This document shows positions 39,160 to 51,119 of a stretch of DNA of 64,000 nt, piece after piece (position 1 is the first letter of the stretch; each line of letters opens with the position of its first letter). Source of the stretch: Spongospora subterranea f. sp. subterranea (lineage: Eukaryota; Endomyxa: Phytomyxea; Phytomyxea; Plasmodiophorida); NCBI GenBank assembly GCA_049724395.1, contig JAUGWO010000178.1, positions 52,583 to 116,582 on the forward strand. The letters are read 5' to 3'. Position numbers and translations under genes: made by a program. Below the pieces are notes generated by a model, which was given only the letters and a program-made list of their open reading frames with translations, ran no database searches and had not been told where the DNA came from.

Positions 39160-40810
39160 GATACCGGCTAATGATACACTGGCACAAAGGGCCAAGCCAA
39201 GCAGCCCACCGCGATTGATAATCACTAACACAGTCCCTGTGTTAGGTCCGCTATTTTGGGGCTAATCGGAGTTACGAACTTTTACACCCGCAAACTAGGT
39301 TGGCCAATTTGGCGTCTCTGGCTCCAGAAATTCGAGGTTACAAACCAGGTACTGAAGGTGGGTATAACAACAAAGTTGTTTTAATTGTCTCTATTCAGAA
39401 AATAAGCATACGTTTATGTCTAGAACCATGCACACATGTTGGCCGTTTTTGTTTCATGTTTTTCAAGTCTCATCCCGTCGAAGACTGTATTGTCGAAGTT
39501 TTTGGTTATGATTATGCAGTAGTTTTTTGAATGTGTAGAAAGCACATTCCTCCTTTTGAAACTTTGCCGAAGGGCATGTTCGACGGCGTCGTTGTTTTTC
39601 CGATGCTGTCATGGCATACATCGTTGATAAACTGAAGAGAAGTAACTGGCCTGCTTTCGAATTGGCCTTCAAGGTTCACCTAAGAGTGCATACCAAGGAA
39701 CATCTGGTGAATCAGGACGTGGCCGACACTGAGTTGATGAGTGCATGCTCGGCTGCGCTGGTGCAAGCGCTAGAAAGCAGCCATACGAACATGTGTGCAC
39801 CCAGGCCAGTTGCTTCTCTTCAGTTTATCAGCGATATATACCAAGACCCTGCCTGGTGTTTCCTAACAACATAGAGAATCTGATTAGTTCATCTGCTGCA
39901 TATATGGGCGACAATGAAAGCAACACGAAGACCCTACCTGCTATGACGGTTGAGGAAGGCTGGCGATATAAAGATGCCGTACAAGTTACAAGACGGCAAA
40001 GCTGTGAAAGGGAGATGTTGGTGTAATTGAGTAATCTGGTAAACCTTCGTTTTATTTTAACTCAATCCACGATCACCCCAATGACTCATCGTCCTGCCGT
40101 GGCTCGATCGTAAGTCTTAATATGCATCTTCTTATCAACACAATAGCAAAAATCTTCTTAACCTTAACCCAATATCATAAACTTGAGTCACCGTTCCGAC
40201 AGAGCGATTGGAACTGCCACCTCATAATCACAGCATTTGTATACTGTGTCCAACGGTTTTCGGTGCAATTTTTGGTATTGTAGATGTTGATTCCGATTTG
40301 ACCTGATAAAAGCAGGCGAAGCTTCATGCTCTGCAATGGACTCGTCATCCCCGATGATCGGGACGGTGCCATGGAGTAGCAGGAAAAGGAAAATATACAG
40401 CTAAGGTACCCTTGTCCAAACGGAATCTCGAGAATAAGCACTTTTTCTGTAATTCACAAAACAGTTATACAGTTTACAATGTGTATCTTTTCAGCAATAG
40501 CTTTCAAGAAACTGCAGGTGTAAGGGTTCATCTTGTTCGATTTTTTATGGGGATTGTTTATAGACGAAGCATTGGGTATAAAAGTATTTTTGAGGCTCCC
40601 TAGCGTGAGTGATGATTTCCTGATCTTCTCGGCCGACTTTCGAAGGAAATGAAGCCGATACTAAATCATGCAATCGCAGATCGAGATCTGAAAGGGAAAA
40701 CCGTCAAGCCCTACATTATATGCGTTGCCCCTATTAGAAATTTCCCGGAGTCCGTGGCGCAATTATGTCGCCGATATCGCTGAGATCATTTTGCATAAGA
40801 ATTCGTCGCC
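39160..40810. other. Intergenic region with possible retroelement gag remnant
   Basis: A plus frame at 39611-39874 begins VDKLKRSNWPAFELAFKVHL, which resembles the copia Gag pattern (L-x-x-x-N-W/Y-x-x-W/F) but is too short to prove. Nothing else is supported. The last part is the upstream region of RPS13. Confidence 0.35.
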
Positions 40811-41267
40811 ATGGGTCGCATGCACAGCAAGGGTAAGGGTATCTCCCGTTCCGGCGCTCCCATATCGCAAATCTCCCCCATCTTGGTGCAAGACCGACAG
40901 CGACACGGTCAAGAATGAGATCACCAAATACGCCAAGAAGGGTATGACTCCATCCCAAATCGGTGTCCTCCTCCGTGATTCTCAGGGCATTCCTCAAGTC
41001 CGCTCCATCACCGGACAGAAGATCCTCCGCATCCTGAAGGTCTTAGGAATGGCCCCAGAGATCCCTGAAGATCTTTACCACCTGATCAAGAAGGCCGTCA
41101 ACGTACGTCGCCATCTTGAGAAAAACCGCAAGGACACCGACTCCAAATTCCGCCTGATTTTGATCGAGTCCCGTATCCACCGCCTGGCCCGATACTACAA
41201 GAAGAAGCGCGCCCTGGTTCCTAACTGGAAGTACAACTCTGCCACCGCCAGTACCATGGTCGCCTAA
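40811..41267 (+). CDS. RPS13: 40S ribosomal protein S13 (uS15), with a one-base +1 disruption
   Basis: uS15 binds helix 22 of 18S rRNA in the platform. The ATG at 40811 opens the family start [14 protein letters not shown]. After one surplus base in the doublet at 40853-40854 (CGT TCC G GCG CTC) the next frame gives [14 protein letters not shown] and continues with [40 protein letters not shown] and [14 protein letters not shown] to the stop at 41267. The span is 457 nt, exactly one more than 151 codons plus stop, the normal length. No intron can absorb the extra base. No other intron is present. Confidence 0.92.
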
Positions 41268-41520
41268 TCTGTATATAATTCGCAATACATGTTGAGGTTC
41301 AGACATATCCAGGAGTGTTTGGGGTACATCCGTGTACACCATCATTGCCTGACGGGTTAGATATCCACTACCCGGAATGCCGCGCCGTATACACCACCTT
41401 GTCAGTCACCAGTCATGGCAGCCTGAACCTGCTCATCATGTTACCCTTTGTGATATTCTTCTTGCGACCTCTAAAAGCGGTCATCAGACATATCAACTAT
41501 GCTCCTTGTTCGTTATTGAA

Positions 41521-42889
41521 ATGGGGGCTAGGCAATCATCTCTTGGGTCTTCCGCCACGTCGGCGCCTAGTCGTGAGAAACGTTTTGGTATCTGCAATGT
41601 AGGCTGTGTTTTCTATAGATGGGTAATGTTTGCCGTTAATCACCGTTCGATCTCCTAGTTTGGAAACACTTGCTACTTTAACTCGGTTTTTCAAGCGCTT
41701 TACCATTGCCATCCATTTCGACAGTGTGTACTATCCCATTGGCAACAATTTGGGCAAGATGATCACGGTTTTGGAATATGTTGATAAACTCGTGTCGTTT
41801 CGTTTACATGCTTCTTAGATAGTCTTTTGTCGATGCTTGGGGACTTGTTTGTGAGTACGATTTCATTTTTTGACGCGTGAATAATCGAAATTTTCAGGAT
41901 TATATTGATAACAATCCTGAAGATGAAGGAACGTTAGAACCGAAACATTTTTTTTGCTCGTGTCGGCGAACAAAATGGTGGATAATGTTCTAATGATTCC
42001 CATAACACTGAGTTGAAATTTGAGTTTAGCTATGTTTGTTGGTGACCAGCATCAAGATGCTCATGAATTTCTCCATTTCCTCTTATCAGAGTTTTCGGAT
42101 CGCGTCAATTTGCAACTCGGTGACGCAGGCCCTGAAAATTGGATAGAGTTGCTGTTCGAAGGTATTTTAACAAACAATATGCGGTGCCTACGCTGTGATG
42201 CAACAACAAGTCGAGATGAAAAAGTATCTTATGTTAATTTGGGTGTCGTCTTTGAAATAACTTCATGTAGTTTCTGGACCTATCTGTTAACATTACCAAC
42301 CATTCATCTTTATATTCGTGTTTGAAAGAATTCGGAAGACCTGAATTATTATCGCAAGACTGTAAATTTAGATGCTCGGAATGTTTTTCGTTGCAGGAGG
42401 CGTACAAGGTTCGTAATTTTTTCTGCTGATCATGTATTTCTTGATATTCATTTGTAGTGGATGCAAGTAAAGAAGCAACCAGAGATTCTCATATGCCATC
42501 TCCAAACGGTTCAAATATAGTGACGACTTAGAGCTTAACAAGCTTTGCTACCGCGTCTGCTTTTCAGAGCAATTACGACTTCCTAACCTATGCAAAGACG
42601 CTGAATCTTACTTGTACGAGTTGTTCGCAATCGGTAAGGTGCATATGGGTATTTCCCCATTCTCAGCTAAGCATTACGTATAGTTGTCCATATAGGAGCT
42701 GTGTCTTCCCATGGACATTATGTTGCCGTTGTTCGCAAAAACGACCATTGGCACTTGTACGATGATCACATCATCCGACAGCTTCCTGATAACTGTTTAT
42801 CTAACTTTTTTGGATCCCATGGCCAAGGCGACCATAGCGATGGGTATATTTTATTTTATCAGCACACTCAATCTGATAAAAACTCTTAA
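41521..42889 (+). CDS. USP12/USP46-type ubiquitin-specific protease, with two +1 disruptions
   Basis: Cysteine deubiquitinase of the USP12/46 group, which in animals works with WD-repeat partners WDR48/WDR20. The ATG at 41521 gives [10 protein letters not shown], a possible N-myristoylation signal. Exons then give [20 protein letters not shown] (Cys box), [27 protein letters not shown], zinc-binding CLRC and CSEC pairs, [21 protein letters not shown] and the His box [20 protein letters not shown], ending GYILFYQ. Two places need one base skipped: the T8 run at 41948-41955 (EPKHFF to ARVGEQN) and C42503 (CHL to KRFKY). All other joins are clean GT-AG introns in phase. The double disruption in a signature motif could mean a pseudogene, but every catalytic residue is intact. 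Confidence 0.8.
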
Positions 42890-42919
42890 AAAGTCAGTGC
42901 AGATCTTAGAACTTTAAGG

Positions 42920-43685
42920 TTAGATCTTCTTGTTCAGATTTTTGCCTCCTCGCATCGATAAGGTTACAAACATCATGGCAAGAGTGACCACTGCCAAGTA
43001 ATTCGCCATGCTCCTCCCATACGAATTTTCCAAATTCATGTTTTTCTGCTTGGATACCACTCCAGTAATCAAGGAAACCACAGCCAATGTGATAATATTC
43101 GTGCCCATAGCGCTGTGAGACCGATGCAACCATGCCCGGGCCTTATATAGCGTTCTACATTACGAAAACGTCACACTCAATTTGGTAGAAGTCCACTGCC
43201 GCAGATAAATGATCACTCACAAACACGGTACGTCCCAAGCGATAACAGCAGTTCCCGCTTGCAGAGACATAAGAACGACAGTCGAAAGTCCCATCCACGA
43301 ATGAACTGTTGAAAAGTGGGGTTTTTCGTTATCAGAATGGGCAAGTATGGCAACAACAACGCCCACCAGCATCAATGCTAGTGACAATAAGTTCATTGAC
43401 CGATGTAAAGTTTTGGATTTTGTCCGATTTGAGAGAAACAATGAGAAGAATATAGAGGCTATTAGGAATATATTAGGAAATGGATCTCAAACATTAATCG
43501 TTATTGAGTCAAAACGCACCAGTCATGGTAAGGGAGACAGCAATGATGCACAGAAGAATATGCCAATTGAAAAAGAGGGGAGACCCTCTGCAAGTGACAC
43601 CACCAAGAGAAGAAGTCAGTGAAATCGCTGAACATGCAACGAGAGTGTTAGTGACAGCGACCAACCAATTGTAGGCGGACGACAT
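42920..43685 (-). CDS. Cytochrome b561-family transmembrane protein
   Basis: Cytochrome b561 proteins move electrons across membranes (classically from ascorbate) using two hemes held by four His. Three exons on the minus strand start at 43685 (SSAYNWLVAVTNTLVACSAI). Likely heme His occur in FFNWHILLCIIA, KTLHRSMNLLSLALM, HFSTVHSWMGLSTVV and ARAWLHRSHSAMG, one per core helix. About six hydrophobic helices are visible and the tail is basic (RGGKNLNKKI). Introns are GT-AG and in phase: about 34 nt after SLTMT and about 84 nt after VIAWD. About 215 residues, normal for the family. It converges with the USP gene, whose stop lies about 30 bp away. Confidence 0.8.
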
Positions 43686-43878
43686 AATTGATTATGGAAA
43701 AAGCTGCAGGCCAGGTGAATTGGCATTAAAAAAGAAACAGTGTAACAGAAAGAATGTGGACGTGGACAGTACGTGGACCGTCAGTGAACAGGAAGTTCCT
43801 GAGGAGTCGGATATTAAGCTGCCAGAAATGGGCCAGGTTGCCCCCTGAAGCTATAAGGTCGGCCAAAAAGCAAAAGTA

Positions 43879-43951
43879 TGCCCCACATCAGGCTTGAACT
43901 GATGACCTTTGGCTTATTAGACCAATGCTCTACCAACTGAGCTAGCAGGGC
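43879..43951 (-). tRNA. tRNA-Ile (anticodon AAT)
   Basis: The minus strand folds as a complete 73-nt cloverleaf with no intron. The acceptor GCCCTGC pairs with GTGGGGC (two wobbles) before discriminator A. The D-arm is GCTCAGTTGGTAGAGC. The anticodon loop CTAATAA on stem TTGGT/GCCAA reads AAT. The T-arm ATCAG-TTCAAGC-CTGAT has the conserved TTC. The A and B box promoter elements are therefore present. Confidence 0.95.
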
Positions 43952-44829
43952 TATTTACATGCGAAACATTGCGAGCACTCAAAATCTGCGATAGAGCATT
44001 TTGGTAATGGTGCATCGTATCGTTGAAAAAGGTGGATCACCGATTCCTCATTTAGACGATCTACTGGTTACTCCATCAACTCTTTCGCTGAAAAGTCATT
44101 GTTATAGATGCAGCACATTGTTTTACGAACCGTTGGTTTTGTTCTGTATATCCTGCAACTCTATTCTCGGTAGGGCAAGACTCTGACATAATAACGTTCA
44201 CACACACACAAACCATTGGACAGAAAACAAAGAGTGACATGATGCTAGTTCCGATCACTATGATGTGGACTATGTGTCATCTATTATCAATATTGAAAGC
44301 ACCACATGTCCATTACCTGGGCCTACATAAAACCAAACTGCAGCCCGACTGGTTTTTTCACCAGAAATTTCTTCCCCAGGAAAGCACTCTTTGATACCGA
44401 ATATCTCTGTGCATCGTTAACCTCAGTTCCCCCAAAAGTCATCGCTCGAAACAAAGGGCTATACAGCGGATAAGGTTGCAGTAACAAAGCGGGTGATGAC
44501 CCATATTCGGCTGTGATACAACACGATAAACGTTACAGCCCACATACAGGTACAGTACGGGTGCCACTTACACCATCAGAATGTGTGTGTGTGAGAGAGT
44601 GTTACACCTGGTGCAGTGTATATCTGAATTCTGGCTTGGACCCCCCCCTATCATATGAATAAGGCCAATCCATAGCTGCATTGATTTTCGAGGACATTGA
44701 CAGCCAGGGGCCAATTCGCTCGGCCCCCACTCATCGTCCGCTGGCAAGGAACGACGTCAAGTCCGCTAGTGCCGCTTAGGCCAAGGCCACCGGACGAACC
44801 CGGATAGCCAAGGTCACCATCGTTTGTGA
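43952..44829. other. Intergenic region with one possible tiny ORF
   Basis: A 61-residue plus frame (44001-44186) has paired cysteines, HCYRC and FCISC, like a small zinc ribbon, but it is unsupported otherwise. GT/GA microsatellite sequence lies at about 44580-44600 and an 8-base C run at about 44640. The end is the upstream region of the CPAP-like gene. Confidence 0.35.
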
Positions 44830-46734
44830 ATGGCTCTTACTGAGGCGAGCTCATCTGCCAACACACCATTGTCAAAACACCACAACAGCAAACCTGCTTT
44901 GGATGTTGTTGATACAGAGAACGCAGGCTCGTTCAGCTGGGCGCAGCGACGGCGGAATAATCGACAGGATATCGACGAATTTCGAAAAGTAGAACAGTTA
45001 ATCAATGGCTCTAGTGAAAATATTCCATCTACCAGATTACATATAGATAAAATATGTAGAAAATCTAAGGTAACCATTATCCCGGCAAGTCTGTTTCGAT
45101 ATATTCTCGATTAAACGCATGGTGTTTAGCCAAACGATGTGTCAAAGTCAGGGTTAGTGGATAGATTTTATCAGACGGCCCCAGTTCGTGCAGCTCAACC
45201 TTCAGAAGATTGTCGGGGGCTAGTCCCAGGTTTAGAGTCGCGTCGAGAACTCAACGCAACTGTCAAAGCCGAGCTCGCGACGTTAAGATCAAAGGTCCAT
45301 CCTATTTTTTAATCGACGTGCAACTGACTTCAAAATAGGTCAACTCTTTAACTGCTGACTTAAGCGCCGCTCAAAGCAAAATTAGGCAACATGATGCCAA
45401 TGCAATCGCCGCCTCCGATTTCTCCCTCTTGGCAAAGCAAAATGCGAAGCTTCGAGAGAAGAATCGGGAATTAACTTATCAAGTAAGAAAAAAAATCATG
45501 ATTTTTAACAACTTTGAAATGATGGCTTAGGTTAAGCAAAGCTTAGAAAGAGCAAACTCAAGCTCTGATGAATTGCGAAAAGAACAATTGGCGTTAGAAG
45601 AAGCGAAAATCAGGCATAATAAAGAGGTATAGTATCCGTTTGAAAATCCTGAAGATTGATTAATCTCATGTTCTTCAGATGAGAAAACAAAAAGCAGAAC
45701 TAGATAAGCAGGCGCAACTGATGTTATCAGCACGATTGCCAGATCGAACCAGCCGCGAACGGTAAGCAACTTGTGTACCAAGTTCCAACCATAAATCCGA
45801 ACGCTTCTTGTAGTGTCGAGCAATCAGAGCAAATGATGGCCGCTTTGCAAGACAAAGCGCAGGCTACTATTTCTAAACTGAAAGCTGAAGTATCAAGGCA
45901 AAAGGTTTGTCTTCTTGAGTTTCCATGTTTTGCAGCACGATTTAGGGTGTTTTTTAGCTGGAAATCGAAAAGTTAAAAGATTCAAATGCACAGTTGAAAG
46001 CCGAGTTGCAGGTCGTCGAAGCTCAAAGAATCCAGGGTTGGTCGATAAAATCTGAACCAACCGAAATGTCTGGAAAAAAGACCTCGTCAGCCAAAGTTCA
46101 GCATCATCGCGACACGATATCAACGTTGTCTTCAAAAGAAGAACTACACCATACGACGGTATAACCTTGATTTTTGAGCCAAATCTTTGTTCAAATTTAC
46201 TTCCGAACAACTTAGGTTCATCCAAATGGTATTGTCGAAACATGCTATCCTGATGGTGGAAAAATGATTGAGTTTCCCAACGGCGCTGTAAAAACCGTCG
46301 ATGCCAAAGGTTGCATTTGTATCAAATTCTCCAATGGTGATCAGCGAAAAGTATATCTAGCTTTCCTACTATTTCAATAACTGACGTCCAAATAGATTTT
46401 TTCTGACCGTGAGGAATATCATTACGAAGCTGATCGTATACTTCATGTGACCCTAACTAATGGGATCCAAACGTTTGAGTTTCCCAATGGCCAGAAAGAA
46501 ACCCATTTTGTCGACGGAAGCAAAAAAATCAACTTTCCCGGTTTGATTTGGCTATATTATGATCATCCTTCTTTTGACGATATGTTAGATGGTGTTGTTA
46601 AACTGGTTCAGGCCAATGGTGACGAAGAAGTCAGGTTCGCTAATGGGCTAGTGCATCAGGTTATTGAAGGGAAAGTCTGTGTCCATTACTCGGAAGTCAG
46701 TGTTGCGGAATTTTGTGGGCATTCATTCATTTAA
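44830..46734 (+). CDS. CPAP/SAS-4-like centriolar protein with TCP10 C-terminal domain
   Basis: CPAP (SAS-4, CENPJ) builds centriolar microtubules; its C-terminal TCP10 domain is a solvent-exposed beta sheet that binds STIL/Ana2. The ATG at 44830 opens a short N-terminal region with SFSWAQRRRNNRQDIDEFRK. A long coiled coil follows over several exons (LNATVKAELATLRSKV, LLAKQNAKLREKNRELTYQV, EMRKQKAELDKQAQLM). The TCP10 domain has its repeating PNG/PDG signature: ETCYPDGGKMIEFPNGAVKT, CICIKFSNGDQRK, THVTLTNG-like and TFEFPNGQKETHFVDGSKK, then VKLVQANGDEEVRFANG. Introns are short and in phase. About 490 residues, much shorter than animal CPAP, keeping the diagnostic ends. It implies centrioles and basal bodies. 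Confidence 0.82.
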
Positions 46735-47009
46735 ATAGTTAACAGCCCTCCATTGTGAGGCCCAACATAAGCCCAATTGACAGAGCGTTCCTTGATTCCC
46801 AACAGACATCCAGCAAACCCGTATCGGACGGGATGTTTTATTGATATATTTATTTTTATTATATATATGTAAAAAAATTAGAGATATTTAATGCTTTTCT
46901 GCGGGTTCGATTGTCTTTTGGCAGTGATTCATTCTTGGGTCAAGAAAAATGCGCAGTCTGGGTCCGTTTTCGAACTTCAGGCTTGCCGGATTTTGCCACA
47001 CCAAGCAGG
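46735..47009. other. Short spacer between CPAP-like and ZNHIT3-like genes
   Basis: AT-rich around 46845-46890. No gene seen; probably the 3' UTR of the upstream gene and 5' leader of the next. Confidence 0.4.
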
Positions 47010-47466
47010 ATGGCAGATTTGTCGAGTCTCTGCCATGTTTGTTCCCAAGAGCCAGCAAAATATAAATGTAGTAAATGCCGGATAGTCAAGTATTGCTCAG
47101 TTTCGTGCTATAAGAGGCATACTAAGGACACGTGCCAGGCGGAAGTGTCAATTTCTGATACGCCCCAGTCGGTGAAAGCAGTGTCCATAGACACCAACCC
47201 TGCATTAAGCGGTGTACTATGCGCAAAGTTACGTAAGTCGAACGACAATTAGGCTTGGCAAAGAGGCAGAAAATCACTCACATTGTGTAGTAAATTCGGT
47301 GGAATTGAAAAATGCTCTATCTGATTCCCGGCTTCGCTTCGTTTTGAAGGAAATTATCCAGTCGAAAAATCCAAGAAACTGCTTAATCGATCATATGAAG
47401 CAAGATCGTGATTTTTCCCAGTTCATTGAACAAATGCTAACGGCAATTGAATATACTGATGAATAA
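47010..47466 (+). CDS. ZNHIT3: ZNHIT3-like HIT zinc-finger protein
   Basis: ZNHIT3/Hit1 helps assemble box C/D snoRNPs together with NUFIP. The ATG at 47010 was chosen because MADLSSLCHVCSQEPAKYKC begins directly with the HIT finger. Zinc ligands follow as CHVC, CSKC, CSVSC and H/C in CYKRHTKDTC. A 73-nt intron with consensus GTAAGT joins to LLNSVELKNALSDSRLRFVL, the family's C-terminal LKxxLxxxxLRxxL helix, followed by LIDHMKQDRDFSQFIEQML. About 127 residues, close to ZNHIT3 (155). An alternative 20-nt intron at the same donor would hit a stop and is rejected. Confidence 0.78.
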
Positions 47467-47506
47467 TATTGTTTAGACAGACACTTTGTTCGTAATCATT
47501 GTTAAT

Positions 47507-50500
47507 TCACAAATACTCATATGTATGTGCTTTCGCTGCCTCGAAAGATTCGAGCCATTGAACTTTTCCGTTTACAACGGACCAGAATTCAGTTGCAGCG
47601 TTGGACTGCGAAACAGTCAATAAATAAGTTACAGTTAGATTTCTTTTGGGTACCAAAAAGTGTTGATCGTGACTAATCAACAGCGCCCCACCAGTGAAAG
47701 TCGTTAGCGCATTCAACAGTCCATCGACCGTTTCTAGATCCATGTGATTTGTAGGTTCATCCATAATAATCAGATGCGGTTTCGACATCTACAGATAAGA
47801 CTCAGTTTGTGACTGAGTAAAAACAAAGAAGCATGCCTAACAGTAATTTTCGCGAAAGCAACACGACTTTTTTGCCCTCCAGAAAGGGTCCCTATGGTTT
47901 GGACAGCTAGATCTCCGTTGATACCTAATATCCACAGTTAGACTCTTAGTGAATGCCTGGGAGGTGATACGAATTTACCGAATCGCCCCAAATGAGCACG
48001 GATTTGTTGAGCTTCATATTTGGGGAAGATTTTTCGGAAATGCTCGAGAGCGCATTGACTTAGATCTAATTGGTCTACATGATGCTGTGTGAACACTTCA
48101 ACCCGGGCGTTTGGATTATTCCAGACACTCCCGGAAAGTGGCGACAACTCTCCTATCAGAGGATATAAGGATATAAGGTATATAAACTGCTAGATAAAAA
48201 GACTAAATTCATACCAGTCATCAATTTGACTAAAGTAGTTTTTCCGCAACCATTTGCCCCTAAGTAAAATTACTCAACGAAGTGGCAATGTGAAATATTG
48301 TGGAGTTACCAATGACGCCGATACGTGAGTCCATATCGAGTCGTATATTGACGGTATCCAACAACGGCTTTGGGGCATCGCTTTTGTAGTCAAAGACAAC
48401 ATCGTCAAACTGAGGAATTTTTCAAACTTGTATTGCCATGTCATGATCCACATACCTGAATAATATGTTTTTGCAGAGGTTCAGGGTCAGGAAAGTCCAA
48501 CCGAAAGAGGGAATCCTGTTGTAAAGACTCAGAACATCACTCGTTGAAAGTTGACAACAATACCTCTTCAATATCGTCGATGACTCCGAGTTTTTCCATT
48601 GCTTTGATGCCTGCCATATTTCTTGGCGTCAATATTGAGACCTGGGTACTGAAAAGGCTTACGCGATTGAACCAGTCGCGCCCGGTTGGCGTTGTATCTG
48701 AAACGGTCGATAAACGTCTGCATATGCCTACGCTTACGATCATTTGCTTCATGTTGCTAAAGTACAAATTAGGAATGATTTCAAGTAAGTTAACAGGCCA
48801 ACTTTATGTTGCTGCTTCCTGGCGTCAGCGCGAATCTTTTCAAATGAATCATAGTTCCCTTTGTAATACGTGAGTGTACGATTATCCTAAACAGAGTCGT
48901 GAGCACGACGGTTCAACAAATGTGTTAACTGACCTGGTGGACGACATCAGTTACAACATTGTTGATGAACACTCTATCGTGAGACACGACTACAAGTGTT
49001 GACGAAATGTCACAGAGATACTTCTCGAGCCATAGGACGGCGGGAAAATCCAAGTGCTGATACGATTATTGTTAAATTCTGATGTTGGACATAAAAAAGC
49101 TAAGCTTGTCACATTTGTAGGCTCATCGAGTAAAAGAAGATCGGGAGTCAAAAATAAGGCTGTGGCTAAAGCGACCCTCATCCGCCAACCACCAGAGAGT
49201 GACTTTGTTGGAGCGATCGTCATGGCTGGAGTGAACTGTAAGCCAGCGAGAATCGTGGCTGCACGAGCTTCCGCCCCCTAACCAGCATCAAATCAGCGAA
49301 GTAGATCTTTGAAAGAGTTTCAGCTACCCAGGCGTCAATATCTCGTAAACGAGCATATACGGAAGCCAATTCATCAGCCCTGTCAGGATCTGCATTTAGG
49401 CAGATTCAGTTAATGACATAATCATCGAAACGGTGCAACCTTCGCTAAGAAGTGCTTCTTTTTTCAACAGCGCCGCCCTTTCAACATCAGCGTTGATCAC
49501 CCAATCAATAACTGATATCTACAAAAAACTTTTTCACATAGAGGATTACGGCGAAATTGAGAATTGCTGACATCTGTACCAGTCACTTCTTGCTCGACAT
49601 AAAGCACTCTGACATGAGCAGGGAATCCTTTAACTTCATATGCAGATATTGCTTTTAACAGTGTCGATTTGCCGATACCATTGCGACCGCATAATCCATA
49701 TCTGTGAACTGTCAGTGCGCGTTCCAGGTCCGTTCATTATTCAACCTTCTTCCGGAAGCAAATCTTAACGCAGCGTCATCAAGCAGATCCATACCGCCAC
49801 CAATCGCCGGTAAGGAAAAATTGGGGACAATTACATCTTTGTTTCCCGAAGCGGAGCCTGATGCTTGCATTGCAAGCACCTTCAGGGCTAAAAGAGTTGA
49901 GGCTTCTTTGTCGGCCTCATTTTGGGCATCTAATTGTTTCTGCTTGTATTCAGCTTCTTTAGCAGCCCGAATCCTATAAACATCTCAAATGAATCATGAG
50001 CAATCGGGGTTGACAATCAATCTTCACCTGGATTTTTCGTCTTTGATAGCTCGCTTTCTAGGATCTTCTTTCATACTTTCGACAATACGGTGAGCATCCT
50101 GTACATCGCCAGAACTATTACTACAGAGACAGACAAAGTGCTGGTAGAGAAATACAAACTCTGGCAACTCTATCACGCATGGACACTCTCTTTTCTGACG
50201 AATTAGCAGATGCTGATGCGAGATCCGATAGTTTGGTTCCGTTAAGTTTGTCAACACGGACTCTGTTAAAAGGTATAACGAACTCGCCATTGAAATGATC
50301 AACCCAGACGGTTAACGCATTGTCGAGCGATTTGATGATAGTTGCAGGATACCACATATCATCAGATTGATGACGAATAAGAACTGCCTGACCGACTATA
50401 ACATCCCCTATTGGCTCTGCAACATCCTCTTCCTCCACGGCTTCATCACAGAGAGTGTCCAGTTTCTGGAACCAAATACCGTATCAATTATCCATCGGGT

Positions 50501-50753
50501 TTGGAACGGCAAATCGTACCGGGTCTATACCCAGCCTTTTGAATATTGACTGGCACATCGTCGTGGCAATCTCGGCATCGGCAGCTGCGTCGTAATCAAC
50601 CAACGATAGAGCGAGGGCACTCGCAGTATTCAGAATGGACGGTTCATCACAGGCAATAGCGGCAAGGTAAGTAACCACCTCCTCATCGAGATCAGGGCAT
50701 TCCGATTGTATCGCGTGTTGCCATTGTTTATGGTCGACCAAAGGCGGGCCCAT
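47507..50753 (-). CDS. ABCF3: ABCF3/GCN20-type ABC ATPase with a Tudor-like insert
   Basis: ABCF proteins are soluble twin-ATPase ABC proteins that act on ribosomes; GCN20 helps GCN1 activate the GCN2 kinase. The start at 50753 gives the ABCF3-type N-terminal helix ([30 protein letters not shown]). A Tudor-like fold is inserted next ([34 protein letters not shown]). ABC1 has [32 protein letters not shown] and LLLLDEPTN; the linker has [19 protein letters not shown]2 has [53 protein letters not shown] and LLISHDQHF. About seventeen GT-AG introns all fit in phase. An apparent shift before Walker A is explained by a 44-nt intron. No frameshift. About 770 residues. Confidence 0.9.
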
Positions 50754-51119
50754 TATCAGGACGAACGAATCAACAATGATCCCTAACACGGACCTGATGG
50801 GATTCCCTTTCCTGGATCGAAGTCCGCGCACCGACACCTCTGCATCTGCGATACCGAGGGGCTCCACCACACCCGAATAACCTCACCTACGGACACCCCC
50901 CGCTTCACGATACTGCAGCTTCCGATCGTTATAGGTCAACTCCCTGTTTCCCAGTCTGCAGTAACGACATCATCTGCGGTGTATCGAAACGTATCCCATC
51001 GGTAGTGAGCGTGCTGTCGGCAGTCGGTATCGTGATCATATCTGCACTTGGGAGGGTTTATCTGCAGTGTATCGTATTATCGTCTCTGTTCCCTCTCTGA
51101 ACCCTTCATCGATACCGTC
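50754..51119. promoter_or_regulatory. Divergent upstream region of ABCF3 and the RCC1-like gene
   Basis: A 366-bp stretch between two divergent start codons, with no gene of its own. It should hold both promoters. I see no clear TATA element or named site. Confidence 0.35.

Noticed and set aside
38989-39231. A small secreted protein with a signal peptide
   Set aside because: The frame from 39159 splices in phase into CSN5 and matches its N-terminus; the hydrophobic lead is upstream of the likely start.
49680-49760. A -1 frameshift in ABCF3 before Walker A
   Set aside because: A 44-nt GT-AG intron joins ASGRR to [13 protein letters not shown] exactly, so no frameshift is needed.
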